This document shows, piece after piece, positions 7,589-17,105 of a stretch of DNA of 64,000 bases (positions are counted from its first letter, which is position 1; every line of letters begins with the position of its first letter). The stretch lies in NCBI RefSeq assembly GCF_001766415.1, contig NZ_MKXO01000003.1, forward strand, positions 247,610 to 311,609, in the 5' to 3' direction. The DNA comes from Exiguobacterium aurantiacum. Its GTDB lineage: Bacteria; Bacillota; Bacilli; Exiguobacteriales; Exiguobacteriaceae. A model generated the notes under the pieces. The model did not search any database, was not told the DNA's origin, and saw only the letters and a program-made list of their open reading frames with translations. A program made the translations under genes and the position numbers.

Positions 7589-9649
7589 ATGTTGAATTCG
7601 AAGACACGCAAGTTTTATCAAGGGATGCTCGCGGCGACGCTCACGGCATCGGTGATCGCCCCAGCGGTCGTGACAGAGGCAGCCCCGGCCAAAAAAACAA
7701 TCAAGTTGAAGGCGGCTTTCGTTGAGAACGGGGATCTTGACGCAGCGCTCGACAAGACATACCAAGGCAACAAGATCTATTGGTACAAATCGACAGTCAA
7801 CATGGACAAGCTCGGTACATATCAAACGGTAAAAGGCTACATCAAGTGGAAGAACCAACACTTCGAGAAGAAAGTACGCGTCATCAACTATCCGAAAGCG
7901 ATCATCGCACCGAAGGGTGAGTGGACGTTCAAGCACGGCGAGAAGTTGACTGGGCAATTGAACACGCTCCAAATCCAATTCGTCGACCGCGTTCTACGCC
8001 AACCGGTGAAGTGGACGAACTTATCGACTGACAAGATCGGTAAATTCACGGCGACGGCATCGTACACGCACAAAGGCCGCACGGTGACGCTCGACGTTCC
8101 TTACGAAGTAAAAGGTTTCGAACTCTCGTTCATGCATACGAACGACACGCATGCGTCGCTCGACTTTGCGGCGAACCGTGCTTCGGCAGTCAAAGAACTC
8201 CGTGCCGCTAACCCGAACCGCCTCTTAGTTGACGCGGGTGACGTCTTCTCTGGCTCGCTCTACTTCAACGAATTCAAAGGACAAGTCGATCTTAAGCTCA
8301 TGAACTATATGAAGTACGACATGATGGTACCGGGTAACCACGAGTTCGACCTCGGCACAGAGCAAGGCCATAAAGAGTTGGCACAATTCGTCCGTTACGC
8401 GAACTTCCCGTTCGTCAGCTCGAACGTCGACTACTCGAACGATCAATACGTGAAGTCGCTCTTCCGTGATGAGATCGCGACGAAGCCTTACAACGGTCGC
8501 TTGTATGAAGGGATCATTCAAGAAGTCGACGGTAAGAAAGTCGGATTCTTCGGTTTGACGACGGAAGACACGGCGAACATCGCGAGCCCAGGACCGATTC
8601 AATTCCAAAACTATATCGACGAAGCGAAAAAAGCCGTCAAAGCGTTCGAAGACATGGGCGTCGACCAAATCGTCGCTGTCTCGCACCTCGGTTACGACGA
8701 CAACCCGGCAATCGACAACGACCTCGAACTCGTGAAAAACGTCGACGGCATCGATGTCATCATCGGCGGTCACTCACACTCACGTCTTGACGCACCGGTC
8801 GTCATCACAGAAGGTGGTAACTCGACCGTCGTCGTCCAAGCGTATCAATACGGTGACTTCCTCGGTACGCTCGACCTCGTCTTCGATAAAGACGGAAAAG
8901 TCGTCTCACATGCCGGTAAGCTCATCGATGTGAAGACGTATGCACCAGACCCAGGCGCAGCCCGACTCCTCGCACCGTTCGCGGCTGAAATCGACGGCAT
9001 CAAGAACGCTGAAATCGGCGTGACAGCGACTGCCGAGTTTGAAAACTTGCGTGACGCAGGTGACGTGACGAAGCCGAGCGTTCGTAAAAATGAGACGGCT
9101 CTTGGTAACTTGATCACGGACGGCATGCTCGAACGTGCGAAACAAGCCGACCCACAAGTCGTCGCGGCGATTCAAAACGCGGGCGGTATTCGTGCTAAAA
9201 TCGATGCGGGCCCAATCACGACAGGCGAAGTGCTCACGACGCTTCCATTCGGAAACACACTCGCGGTCATGACGCTTCAAGGCAGTGAGTTGCTCGCGGC
9301 ACTTGAACGTAGTGTCAGCGTCTATCCGATCGAGAGCGGCGGCTTCCTCCACATGTCTGGCATGAAGCTTGAGTTCGATAGCTCGAAACCGGCGAACAGC
9401 CGTGTCGTCAAGGCGCAAGTGCTCCAAGGCGAGACGTATGTCGACATCGACCCGGCAGCAACTTACAAGATTGCCACAAACTTCTTCGCAGCGAAGGGTG
9501 GCGACAACTACCTCGAGTTCAAGAAGGCTTATGAAGAAGGACGCGTCAACGACCTTGGTCTCATCGACTGGGAGATCATGCGTGACTATCTCGTGAAGCA
9601 AGGCGAAGTCACACCAACTGTTGAAGACCGTATCAAAGACGTCAAATAA
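7589..9649 (+). CDS. Secreted bifunctional metallophosphatase/5'-nucleotidase
   Basis: The 686-residue product has a signal peptide (about 1-33) and two small beta domains (about 35-200) before the enzyme core. The calcineurin-like metallophosphatase domain (about 205-440) shows all metal-binding blocks: HTNDTH, DAGDVFSGS, PGNHEFDLG, VSHLGYDD and GGHSHSRL. The 5'-nucleotidase C-terminal substrate domain (about 450-670) carries ALGNLITD, NAGGIRA, TTLPFGNT and AAKGGDNY. It should hydrolyse extracellular nucleotides or cyclic nucleotides to release phosphate and nucleosides. There is no LPXTG or transmembrane anchor. The ATG at 7589 has AGAGGAGGAA seven bases upstream; the in-frame ATG at 7430 gives an implausible Cys/Trp-rich extension and was dropped. 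Single gene with its own terminator. Confidence 0.93.
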   Translation: MLNSKTRKFYQGMLAATLTASVIAPAVVTEAAPAKKTIKLKAAFVENGDLDAALDKTYQGNKIYWYKSTVNMDKLGTYQTVKGYIKWKNQHFEKKVRVINYPKAIIAPKGEWTFKHGEKLTGQLNTLQIQFVDRVLRQPVKWTNLSTDKIGKFTATASYTHKGRTVTLDVPYEVKGFELSFMHTNDTHASLDFAANRASAVKELRAANPNRLLVDAGDVFSGSLYFNEFKGQVDLKLMNYMKYDMMVPGNHEFDLGTEQGHKELAQFVRYANFPFVSSNVDYSNDQYVKSLFRDEIATKPYNGRLYEGIIQEVDGKKVGFFGLTTEDTANIASPGPIQFQNYIDEAKKAVKAFEDMGVDQIVAVSHLGYDDNPAIDNDLELVKNVDGIDVIIGGHSHSRLDAPVVITEGGNSTVVVQAYQYGDFLGTLDLVFDKDGKVVSHAGKLIDVKTYAPDPGAARLLAPFAAEIDGIKNAEIGVTATAEFENLRDAGDVTKPSVRKNETALGNLITDGMLERAKQADPQVVAAIQNAGGIRAKIDAGPITTGEVLTTLPFGNTLAVMTLQGSELLAALERSVSVYPIESGGFLHMSGMKLEFDSSKPANSRVVKAQVLQGETYVDIDPAATYKIATNFFAAKGGDNYLEFKKAYEEGRVNDLGLIDWEIMRDYLVKQGEVTPTVEDRIKDVK

Positions 9650-9656
9650 TGATTTT

Positions 9657-9687
9657 CGAAAGGACATCCACTGGGTGTCCTTTTTTT
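9657..9687 (+). terminator. Intrinsic terminator after 5'-nucleotidase gene
   Basis: The stem AAAGGACATCCA/GGGTGTCCTTT with a two-base loop is followed by seven T residues, 9 bases after the stop. Confidence 0.85.
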
Positions 9688-9713
9688 GTCTCCGTTTTGT
9701 CAAACAGATGATT

Positions 9714-9743
9714 TTGCCTTTTGAATTGAGCGTTTGCTATAAT
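9714..9743 (+). promoter_or_regulatory. Promoter of the glycan-assembly operon
   Basis: TTGCCT (9714-9719), 18-base spacer, perfect TATAAT (9738-9743) with an extended TGC just before it. It lies 87 bases upstream of the glycosyltransferase start at 9830. Confidence 0.55.
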
Positions 9744-9829
9744 CAATGGGTGTCGAAACGAGATGTTTCAAATAACAGGGCATCGGTTAAAGAGAAAACG
9801 ATGCCATTATGAATTTGGAGGAACCCCCC

Positions 9830-12800
9830 ATGAGTTGGAAACGAAAAGTGAAGCGTGGTGTCTATTTAGGCATGCAACGCGGCAAACGAATCGGCCGTCG
9901 GTTGATGAAAGGAACGAAGACGCAAGTGCAGACGAGACAGTTCGTCGAAGTCGTCCCGTCTTGGCACGCTCGGACGTCTGCGAACTATGAAGTTGACGGT
10001 GCGGCGCTCGTTTCTACGATGGCTGAAAAACAATTTTTATCATACGGTGAGCGCGCCTCGTCGTTTCGGACGGTACCTGGTGCGAACTCATTTCAACTCA
10101 ACCCGTCAATCCGCGAGTTTGACGCGAGTTTAAACGTTGAGAAGAGCGGTGACATCGAAGTCACGTTGCTCGTCATGATTTATAGCGACGAAGAACGCAA
10201 ACGTGTCGTTCGCGTCGGAGACGGTGTCCGTACGACGGTCTCGCTTGTAGACGGTGAGACGAAGACACGCTTTGTGATTCAAACGCAAGGAAAAGGTCGG
10301 GTCTTGATTCAATCGCTCCTGATTGACGGACAATCGCTTTGGAACGTCGAAGGAATGAGCAGTGCGGTGGCAGACGCCGACTTTGACGCGATGATTCCTT
10401 TAGATGTGGATTCGCTCGAACTCATCTCGCCGCTTAGCCGAATCGTTGAGATCGATGGCGGGCTCATTCGTGTCAGCGGGCAAGGGAACCAATACGAGCA
10501 CTACGGTGTGCTCGAGACGGCGCTCCCTCACGTCGACACCGAACGCGGTATCGATTTTTCGCTCGCCGATATGGACGATTACGTCTATCGTTTCTATTTA
10601 AAAGGAGAAGCCGAAGAGCTGGCGAAAGCGACGTTGTTCGTCGCGACGTATGCCCACGGTGAACGCGACCAGCTCATCGAGGTCCCGCTCGGCTTCAGTA
10701 ACGTCTTGAGCCTTACACCGAGCCATGATTCGGTTCGCTATTTCATCCGTTTCCACGGCAACGGTACACTCTCAGACTTGAAGCTCGGCGTCATCCGTGA
10801 GAACAGTGTACGCCGTACCGAGACGTTCGACCTTGACCCGACGTTCTGGACGATCCCGACACCGGAATCAATCAAGTTAAAACAAGATCCGTCTGGTCTC
10901 CGTCTCGTCCTCGATGTCGAGCCGGACGTGCGCCGCTACGTGTCGTATATGGAAACGAACAACCGCTTCACGGTCCTCCCGAAAGAGAAACCGTATACGG
11001 TCCGACCGAACCATCGTTACCGTGTGACGGTCGACGGTGAACTCGATGCGAACACCGGTGTCGTCCTCTACATCATCTCGTATTCGTTGACTGAGCGGTT
11101 GTCGATGCAGCAAGTACAACTCGGCAGCGAGAAGATTTTCGAGTTCGGGAAAGACGTGCGCTACCTGCGCTTCGCGCTCCGCGTCGACGGGACTGGCGAA
11201 ACGCTCGTCACGAACATCCGCGTCACCGAAGAGATCATCACGGACCGGACGCAAGTGCCAGAGTGGATCGACCCACGCGAGGCCCGTCTGTTTGAAGCGA
11301 AACCACGCGAGCTTCACGAGATGAAAGTCGCAGCCATCTTTGATGAATTCACGACCGCCTCGTATCGTCCTGAATGTGAACTGATCACGTTCTCGCCGGA
11401 CGATTGGCCAGCGGTTCTCGCCGACCGTCAACCGGACTTCCTCATGGTCGAATCGGCCTGGAAAGGGAACGACAAGACGTGGGAGAAGAAAATCGTCAAA
11501 TATGGCACGAACACGTGGGAAGAGCTCGATGCGCTCCTCGACTGGTGCCGCGTCAACAACGTGCCGACCGTGTTTTGGAATAAAGAAGACCCGATTCACT
11601 ATGACCGCTTCATCGAGACGGCGAAACGGTTCGACTTTGTCTACACGACGGACGCGAACATTCTCGATAACTATAAAGAAGACTGCGGACATGACCGGGT
11701 CGGCGCTTTGCCGTTCGCGGCGCAGCCGAAAGAGCATAATCCGATCCGCCTGCCGGGCACACGTGAACCGTACGCCTCGTTCGCCGGTTCGTATTACGCA
11801 AACCGTCACGAATCGCGCCGTATCGATATGGATCGCTTGTTCGCGGCGGCTGATAAGTATGGCCTTGTCATCTATGACCGGAACTATGAAATGAACCAAC
11901 GCGGTGAGACGGATCAACTCCAATTCCCGGAGCAGTTCCGTAAATCCATCCGCGGCAGCTTGAAGTACAACCAAATCGCTAAAGCGTATAAAGGCTTCAA
12001 AGTCATGCTGAACGTCAACTCGGTGAACGATTCACCGACGATGTTCTCACGCCGCGTGTTCGAAGGGCTCGCTTGTGCGACGCCGGTCGTCAGTACGCGC
12101 TCTGTCGGCGTCAAGCAGATGCTCGGGGATTACGTCTTCCTAGACGAGGGCGACGAGATGCTCGAAGAGACGTTCCGCAAACTGCTCACGGACGACAGCT
12201 TCTATGAAGACGTCGCCATGGGCGGCATGCGACATGTGCTCAAGTACCACACGTACACACAACGTCTCGCCCAAGTCGTCGGCAACATCGGTCTGCCGTA
12301 TCGTGTCGATCACCCGGAAGTCGCGCTCGTCGCGTTCGTCCGCTCAGCCGACGAGATGGACCGCGCCGTCGAGACGTTCCGCGCGCAAGACTACGAGCAT
12401 AAACACCTCGTCGTCTTCCTCGACAAGTTCGAGGGGCATCTTGACTTGTATGAAGCTTACAACACCGAGGACATCTCGACGTTCATGCTTAGTTACTTGA
12501 CGCAATATAACGCCTTGTCTGAGATTCTTGAAGGCTTCGACTGGATGGCGTTCATCCGTCCGAGTGACTATTACGGACCGGCGTACGTGTCGGACTACAT
12601 GCTCGCGACGCGTTACGCGGACTCGAACATCTTGACGAAAGAAGATTACTTCGTCTGGAAAGACGGACTCGAGAAAATTGACTCGGACGGCACGTACCGC
12701 TACGTCTTCGATGCGACCCCGTCGCGCTCGATCATGAAGCCGGATGTGCTCCGCTTCTATAGCGTCCCTGAAGCGCTCGATGTCTTAAAACAAGACGAGA

Positions 12801-12913
12801 CGCTCAAAGAGCTCGCTCAGTCCGGAGAACGGATCTTCAGTACAGACCCGTATCAATACGTGAAAGCAGGGAGCGATATGCCAAAAGCGGTCGCTCAGGA
12901 GGTACAATTATGA
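9830..12913 (+). CDS. Multidomain CgeB-like glycosyltransferase with three N-terminal beta-sandwich modules
   Basis: The 1027-residue cytosolic protein has three successive beta-rich modules (about 45-165, 180-325, 335-490). Each ends with a similar pattern of the type LxVxxY...E...RxxIxxxGxGxxxIxxxxI. A glycosyltransferase of the CgeB/DUF3880 plus glycosyl_trans_1_2 type follows (about 500-830), with DFLMVESAWKGNDKTW, PTVFWNKEDPIHYDRF, PFAAQPKEHNP and the nucleotide-sugar-site block TMFSRRVFEGLACATPVVST. The C-terminal 190 residues resemble a GT2-type tail (VALVAFVRSADEMDRAVETF). An upstream in-frame ATG (9809) lies before the GGAGGAA ribosome site, so 9830 is the start. The stop overlaps the next start by ATGA, so translation is likely coupled. 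Probable role is addition of a sugar to a cell-surface glycan; donor and acceptor unknown. Confidence 0.85.
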   Translation: MSWKRKVKRGVYLGMQRGKRIGRRLMKGTKTQVQTRQFVEVVPSWHARTSANYEVDGAALVSTMAEKQFLSYGERASSFRTVPGANSFQLNPSIREFDASLNVEKSGDIEVTLLVMIYSDEERKRVVRVGDGVRTTVSLVDGETKTRFVIQTQGKGRVLIQSLLIDGQSLWNVEGMSSAVADADFDAMIPLDVDSLELISPLSRIVEIDGGLIRVSGQGNQYEHYGVLETALPHVDTERGIDFSLADMDDYVYRFYLKGEAEELAKATLFVATYAHGERDQLIEVPLGFSNVLSLTPSHDSVRYFIRFHGNGTLSDLKLGVIRENSVRRTETFDLDPTFWTIPTPESIKLKQDPSGLRLVLDVEPDVRRYVSYMETNNRFTVLPKEKPYTVRPNHRYRVTVDGELDANTGVVLYIISYSLTERLSMQQVQLGSEKIFEFGKDVRYLRFALRVDGTGETLVTNIRVTEEIITDRTQVPEWIDPREARLFEAKPRELHEMKVAAIFDEFTTASYRPECELITFSPDDWPAVLADRQPDFLMVESAWKGNDKTWEKKIVKYGTNTWEELDALLDWCRVNNVPTVFWNKEDPIHYDRFIETAKRFDFVYTTDANILDNYKEDCGHDRVGALPFAAQPKEHNPIRLPGTREPYASFAGSYYANRHESRRIDMDRLFAAADKYGLVIYDRNYEMNQRGETDQLQFPEQFRKSIRGSLKYNQIAKAYKGFKVMLNVNSVNDSPTMFSRRVFEGLACATPVVSTRSVGVKQMLGDYVFLDEGDEMLEETFRKLLTDDSFYEDVAMGGMRHVLKYHTYTQRLAQVVGNIGLPYRVDHPEVALVAFVRSADEMDRAVETFRAQDYEHKHLVVFLDKFEGHLDLYEAYNTEDISTFMLSYLTQYNALSEILEGFDWMAFIRPSDYYGPAYVSDYMLATRYADSNILTKEDYFVWKDGLEKIDSDGTYRYVFDATPSRSIMKPDVLRFYSVPEALDVLKQDETLKELAQSGERIFSTDPYQYVKAGSDMPKAVAQEVQL

Positions 12914-15072
12914 CGACACCACTTCGCGTCCTCGTCTATGGGGATGTCAATTTAAATTTGATCGACGGGTCGGCCATTTGGCTGACGTCCGTCGTCTCGA
13001 TGTTGAACCAAGACCCATCGATTCAAGTCGACGTGCTGCTGAAGCGCTCGATCACAAAACCGGAAGTGACGGCCGGCATCCGTGAGTTGCCGAACGTCCG
13101 CTTCATCGATGTGTTCGCCAAAGATTCAGGCAGACAAGACGCGCCGTACTACGAGCGCGGGGTACTCCAAGCCGACGAAGCGGCCGGGCTGATTGACGAG
13201 TTGATGACGACAGGCGGCTACGACATGTCATTCATCCGTGGCTTCCAGCTTGCCTACGACTTGTCACAGTATGAACGGACGATGGCGAAGACGTGGACAT
13301 ATATCACCGACTTCACACACGACCATACGCAGGCGTCGGCAGAAGAACTCGCCCGCTTGCAGCAGATCGCGTCGCGTTCGGCGCGCATGCTCTGTCAGAC
13401 CGAGGCGATGAAGACGTATTTCGAATCGTTCCTGCCGACGGACCGGCCGTTCCTCATCTTGAACCCGATGATCCCGAACGTGAAAGACGAGACGCCGACG
13501 TTCACGAAACCGAACGATCGCCTCGTCTATACGGGCAAGTTCGCCCCGCTATGGTATTCGACGGAGATTCTCGACGCGTTCGCGAAGCTTCGGGCCGACT
13601 ACCCGGCCGAACTCCACGTCGCCGGCGACAAGTTCAATCAAGACCCGAACAACCCGAACTTTAAACGAGACGTACTCGCCCGCTTGAAGGCGGATGACGG
13701 CGTCCATTGGTTGAAAGGGATTCCACGCGCCGATGTCGAGACGTTGATCGACTCGAGTGCGATCGGTGTGTCGTGGCGTCATCCGGAGCTCGACGCGAGT
13801 CTTGAACTGTCGACGAAACTGCTCGAGTACGGATCGCTCGGAAAACCGGTGCTGTTGAACCGTAACCCGATGCACGAACTCATCCTCGGTGCGGACTATC
13901 CGCTATTCGTCAATTCGGAAGACGAGTTCATCGAGAAGGCGAAGCTCGCGCTCACAGATGAACGTGTCTATCGTGATGCGGCGAGTCGCCTCTATGAGAT
14001 GGCGCAATATTACACGTTCACGAACACGTATAAACGTCTCCACGATGAACTGTGGGGGATGAAGAAGATCAACTTGCTCTTCGCCGGACACGATTTCAAA
14101 TTCCTGCGTCTGTTCATGGACTACTTTGAGCGCCATCCGCGCTTCAACGTCTTGATTGACGAGTGGGAAGGTCACAAAATCCATGACGTGAATCACAGTA
14201 AGGCGTGCTTGGACCAGGCCGATATCATCTTCTGTGAGTGGGGTCTCGGTAACGCCGTCTGGTATTCGCACCATAAAAAGCCACACCAGACGATGATCGT
14301 GCGCATCCACCGCCAAGAGAAAGAGACGCCGTTCCCGCGGGAGTACAACCTTCACAACATCGACCGGATCATCCTCGTGTCGCCGTATATGCTCGAAGAG
14401 ATGTACCGCTTGTTCCGTATCCCGCGTCATAAGATGACGATGATTTACAACGCGGTCGACGGGACTCGTCTCATCCAACCGAAACAGCTGGACGAGTTGA
14501 CGTTCCACCTCGGTATGATCGGGGTCAATCCGAAGTTGAAACGACTTGATCTCGCGCTCGACATGCTCGAGACGCTCCGCAAGGAAGACACGCGCTACAA
14601 GCTGTTCATCAAAGGGCATCATCCGAACGAGATTTACTGGATCAACAAACGGGAAGACGAGCGCGCCTATTACGATCGTCTGCTCGAACGACTTGAGGAA
14701 CCGACGTTCAAGGACAGTGTCGTCTTCGACGGTCACGGTGATGATGTTCCGGAATGGCTGACGAAAATCGGCTTCATCTTATCGACGAGTGACCTCGAGA
14801 GCTTCCACCTTGCGCCAGCAGAGGCGATGACGTCGGGAACGTTCCCGATCATCCGCCATTGGACGGGGAGTGAAACGATTTATCCGGACGACGTGCTGAT
14901 GGAAAACGTGCTAGACGGCGTCGACATCATCCGATCGTTCCGCGATGATTCAGCCAAGCTACTCGCAGCGACACAAGACTATATGGCTTACGCACATCAT
15001 CATTTCGCCATCGAGACGCTCGCACCGAAGCTTGAACAGCTCCTTTTGATAGAATTGAATCGGAAACACTAA
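12910..15072 (+). CDS. Tandem (double) GT-B glycosyltransferase
   Basis: The 720-residue protein has two GT4-like GT-B halves. The first (about 1-390) includes RLVYTGKFAPLWYSTEIL, HVAGDKFNQDP, HWLKGIPRADVETLI and LELSTKLLEYGSLGKPVL. The second (about 395-720) begins again with KINLLFAGHDFKFLRLF. It carries HLGMIGVNPKLKRLDLAL, LFIKGHHPNEIYW, FDGHGDDVPEWL and LESFHLAPAEAMTSGTFPI, the usual C-terminal E-x7-E nucleotide-sugar region. No signal peptide or membrane helix. It overlaps the upstream gene by four bases (ATGA) and is followed by an intrinsic terminator, so these two genes form one transcript with possible read-through. Two active sites in one chain would suit alternating sugar addition during repeat-unit or polymer synthesis; that is inference. 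Confidence 0.88.
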   Translation: MTTPLRVLVYGDVNLNLIDGSAIWLTSVVSMLNQDPSIQVDVLLKRSITKPEVTAGIRELPNVRFIDVFAKDSGRQDAPYYERGVLQADEAAGLIDELMTTGGYDMSFIRGFQLAYDLSQYERTMAKTWTYITDFTHDHTQASAEELARLQQIASRSARMLCQTEAMKTYFESFLPTDRPFLILNPMIPNVKDETPTFTKPNDRLVYTGKFAPLWYSTEILDAFAKLRADYPAELHVAGDKFNQDPNNPNFKRDVLARLKADDGVHWLKGIPRADVETLIDSSAIGVSWRHPELDASLELSTKLLEYGSLGKPVLLNRNPMHELILGADYPLFVNSEDEFIEKAKLALTDERVYRDAASRLYEMAQYYTFTNTYKRLHDELWGMKKINLLFAGHDFKFLRLFMDYFERHPRFNVLIDEWEGHKIHDVNHSKACLDQADIIFCEWGLGNAVWYSHHKKPHQTMIVRIHRQEKETPFPREYNLHNIDRIILVSPYMLEEMYRLFRIPRHKMTMIYNAVDGTRLIQPKQLDELTFHLGMIGVNPKLKRLDLALDMLETLRKEDTRYKLFIKGHHPNEIYWINKREDERAYYDRLLERLEEPTFKDSVVFDGHGDDVPEWLTKIGFILSTSDLESFHLAPAEAMTSGTFPIIRHWTGSETIYPDDVLMENVLDGVDIIRSFRDDSAKLLAATQDYMAYAHHHFAIETLAPKLEQLLLIELNRKH

Positions 15073-15106
15073 AAGCAAGCCCGGTCATTCCGGGTTTGCT
15101 TGTTTT
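15073..15106 (+). terminator. Internal terminator inside the glycan locus
   Basis: The 12-bp stem AAGCAAGCCCGG/CCGGGTTTGCTT (one G-T pair) with loop TCATT is followed by GTTTT. It begins at the stop codon of the double glycosyltransferase and lies only 25 bases before the next start, so it may attenuate expression of the downstream genes. Confidence 0.75.
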
Positions 15107-15130
15107 GAAATTATTTTGAGGAGATACGCT

Positions 15131-17095
15131 ATGAGCCATTTTATATATGAATCGACTGGTCAGACGCTTGATTTTGAGCGCCGCGACGGTCTGACACACA
15201 TCGTCTCGGAGACGCCGCTCGACGTTCGTCTCGGTATGTACGATCAGTCACGAGACGAACCGAACGGGATGAACATCTCGTTCACGTTAGACGAACAGTT
15301 CAGCGTCGCCGTCCCGTTCAATAACTTGATCCCGGTCTACTATTCAGAAAGTCCGATTGTCGTCGGGACGTCACTTGAAGAAGTGGCACAGCTAGCCGGG
15401 AAAACGTCCGTTCGCGCAGAGGCCGTCTCTCAGATGCGCCTCATTGGGCATGTGTTTGGGGACGGGACTCGCTTCGAAGGGGTCAAACGTCTCGGTGCGG
15501 GCGAACGATTGACGGTGCGTGACGGAGCGATATTGATCGACACGTGGGACGAACTTCCGCAAAGTACGCCACAGCTCCGCGACGATTTTGTCGACTCGTG
15601 GATGACGACGCTTCGAAACGCGGTCAACGTACCGATGCAAGCCGTCAATATCCCGTTCGCCGGGTCAGCGCTCGACGTGTTGCTCACAAAACTTTATCTC
15701 GAAGCCGGAAAAAACGTGACGCTGCACGTACCTGACATGGGAGGGAACGAGGCGCGTGTCGCACGCGACTTGTTCGACGACATCGAGCTCGCCGAGACGG
15801 CTGCCCCCGAGGCGACACTCGCGTTGTCGCTCTCTAAACGGATCGCCGCTTCCTACGAGGCGACAGACGGCAACTTGACTGCCTATGAGAGCATCCCGAC
15901 CGGTAGAGCCGTTGACCTTGACTATGTCGAGGTTGGGAAACACGGGACGGATTGGTTGTACGGGAAACACGTGTTTTTGAAAGACAACATGGATGAGCAC
16001 GAAGCGAAGCAACAACTGTCGCGTAAGGCGATTCGTGCATTCGAAGGATTTGGTGAAGCGGAACGCGAACAAGTTGAAGGTATGCTCGACCGCCTATTCG
16101 ACGCAGAACCGGAACGCGATTGGAACGGCCGGCTTGAAGCGGTCTGGTTCCATTTGAAAATCGAACATTTCCACGCTTACGCACGGCGTGGGTTCATGGG
16201 TGAGATGACGCTGTTGCAACCGCTCTTCGATCGCGACGTCTTGCGTCACATCCTCGAAGCGCCATACGAACTGCGCCGCCAAGGTCATCTCGTCAAAGTT
16301 GCGCTTGAGGAGCTATTTGGTACGAAGCCGCTCCACTTCGTCAAGGAGACGTTCGCTTGGAGTGACGCACCGCTGCTGCCGACGGTCGTACCGACGCCGC
16401 TCAACTGGCGGCTCATGCTTGAAGCGACCGCATCAACTCAAGTGAAGCGAATGAATGAATTGCTCGGTGTCGAATCGGGCGTGACTGAGGCTTTCCAACC
16501 GAGCGAGACGCCAGACCATGGCTACGTCTCACTTTGGAACGACTGGACGGCTAAAAACTGGTCGGCCCGCCTGTCTGGTTCGGAAATCGAACCGGAGACG
16601 GTCGAGTTGATGATTCCGGAGGCACACAAGCCGCGCAGCGTCACGATCAAGCCGTTCATCTATCACTACTTCATCCCGTTCAACGCCGAACTGTTCAACA
16701 TGCGTGAAGAAGGATTTGCCACCCATATCGAAGTCAAACCGCTCGGCGGGGAGAACGGCTACGTACAATTGTTCAACCAGAGCTTCAGTGCGCCGCCATC
16801 GACAGAGTTCCAAAAAGATGCGACACTCGGTAGCGCCCCTTATATAAACATCGAAGGAACGATCGAAATCGTGTCTGACGAGACGACACCGATCGAACTA
16901 TACGTCATGCAATACGACGCGAAAAAGAATTTGAAGAAGACGGCGTTCAGCCATGAACTCCGTCCCGGCGCGAACACGCTCCGCCACCGTTTGCCGAAAG
17001 AAGTCGAGGCCAAGTTCGTCAAGTTAGCGATTAAATTCCAAAACAATCAACACACCGTCCAAGTGAGGATGGGGTCGTGGGTCATAGAAAGCTGA
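15131..17095 (+). CDS. Asparagine-synthetase-like protein with degraded ATP loop plus C-terminal beta-sandwich
   Basis: The 654-residue product follows the layout of asparagine synthetase B. An N-terminal Ntn-like part (about 1-150) includes FEGVKRLGAGERLTV and a DTWDE strand like the GIKRLPPGH...W block. The synthetase part (about 155-480) contains LLQPLFDRDVLRHILEAPYE and the VKVALEELFG helix near 361-400, matching the family's PFLDRDVxxxxLxLPxExK...K segment. Key residues are missing: the N-terminus is MSHF without the Cys nucleophile, and the SGGxDS pyrophosphatase loop is FAGSALD (176-182). A beta-rich domain (about 510-654, with KPFIYHYFIP and IELYVMQYDAK) resembles the modules of the glycosyltransferase at 9830. 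It probably acts as a non-canonical or structural partner in glycan assembly rather than making asparagine. The start has GAGGAG eight bases upstream. Confidence 0.7.
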   Translation: MSHFIYESTGQTLDFERRDGLTHIVSETPLDVRLGMYDQSRDEPNGMNISFTLDEQFSVAVPFNNLIPVYYSESPIVVGTSLEEVAQLAGKTSVRAEAVSQMRLIGHVFGDGTRFEGVKRLGAGERLTVRDGAILIDTWDELPQSTPQLRDDFVDSWMTTLRNAVNVPMQAVNIPFAGSALDVLLTKLYLEAGKNVTLHVPDMGGNEARVARDLFDDIELAETAAPEATLALSLSKRIAASYEATDGNLTAYESIPTGRAVDLDYVEVGKHGTDWLYGKHVFLKDNMDEHEAKQQLSRKAIRAFEGFGEAEREQVEGMLDRLFDAEPERDWNGRLEAVWFHLKIEHFHAYARRGFMGEMTLLQPLFDRDVLRHILEAPYELRRQGHLVKVALEELFGTKPLHFVKETFAWSDAPLLPTVVPTPLNWRLMLEATASTQVKRMNELLGVESGVTEAFQPSETPDHGYVSLWNDWTAKNWSARLSGSEIEPETVELMIPEAHKPRSVTIKPFIYHYFIPFNAELFNMREEGFATHIEVKPLGGENGYVQLFNQSFSAPPSTEFQKDATLGSAPYINIEGTIEIVSDETTPIELYVMQYDAKKNLKKTAFSHELRPGANTLRHRLPKEVEAKFVKLAIKFQNNQHTVQVRMGSWVIES

Positions 17096-17105
17096 GGAAA
17101 TCGTC

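Noticed and set aside
9809..9829. Upstream ATG as start of the large glycosyltransferase
   Set aside because: The GGAGGAA ribosome site lies between this ATG and the ATG at 9830, so the inner start is used.
10877..11974. Minus-strand ORF of 365 residues inside the glycosyltransferase gene
   Set aside because: Antisense shadow; the plus-strand product has clear family motifs across the same stretch.
13903..14736. Minus-strand ORF of 277 residues inside the double glycosyltransferase
   Set aside because: Antisense shadow with no ribosome site and no recognisable domain.
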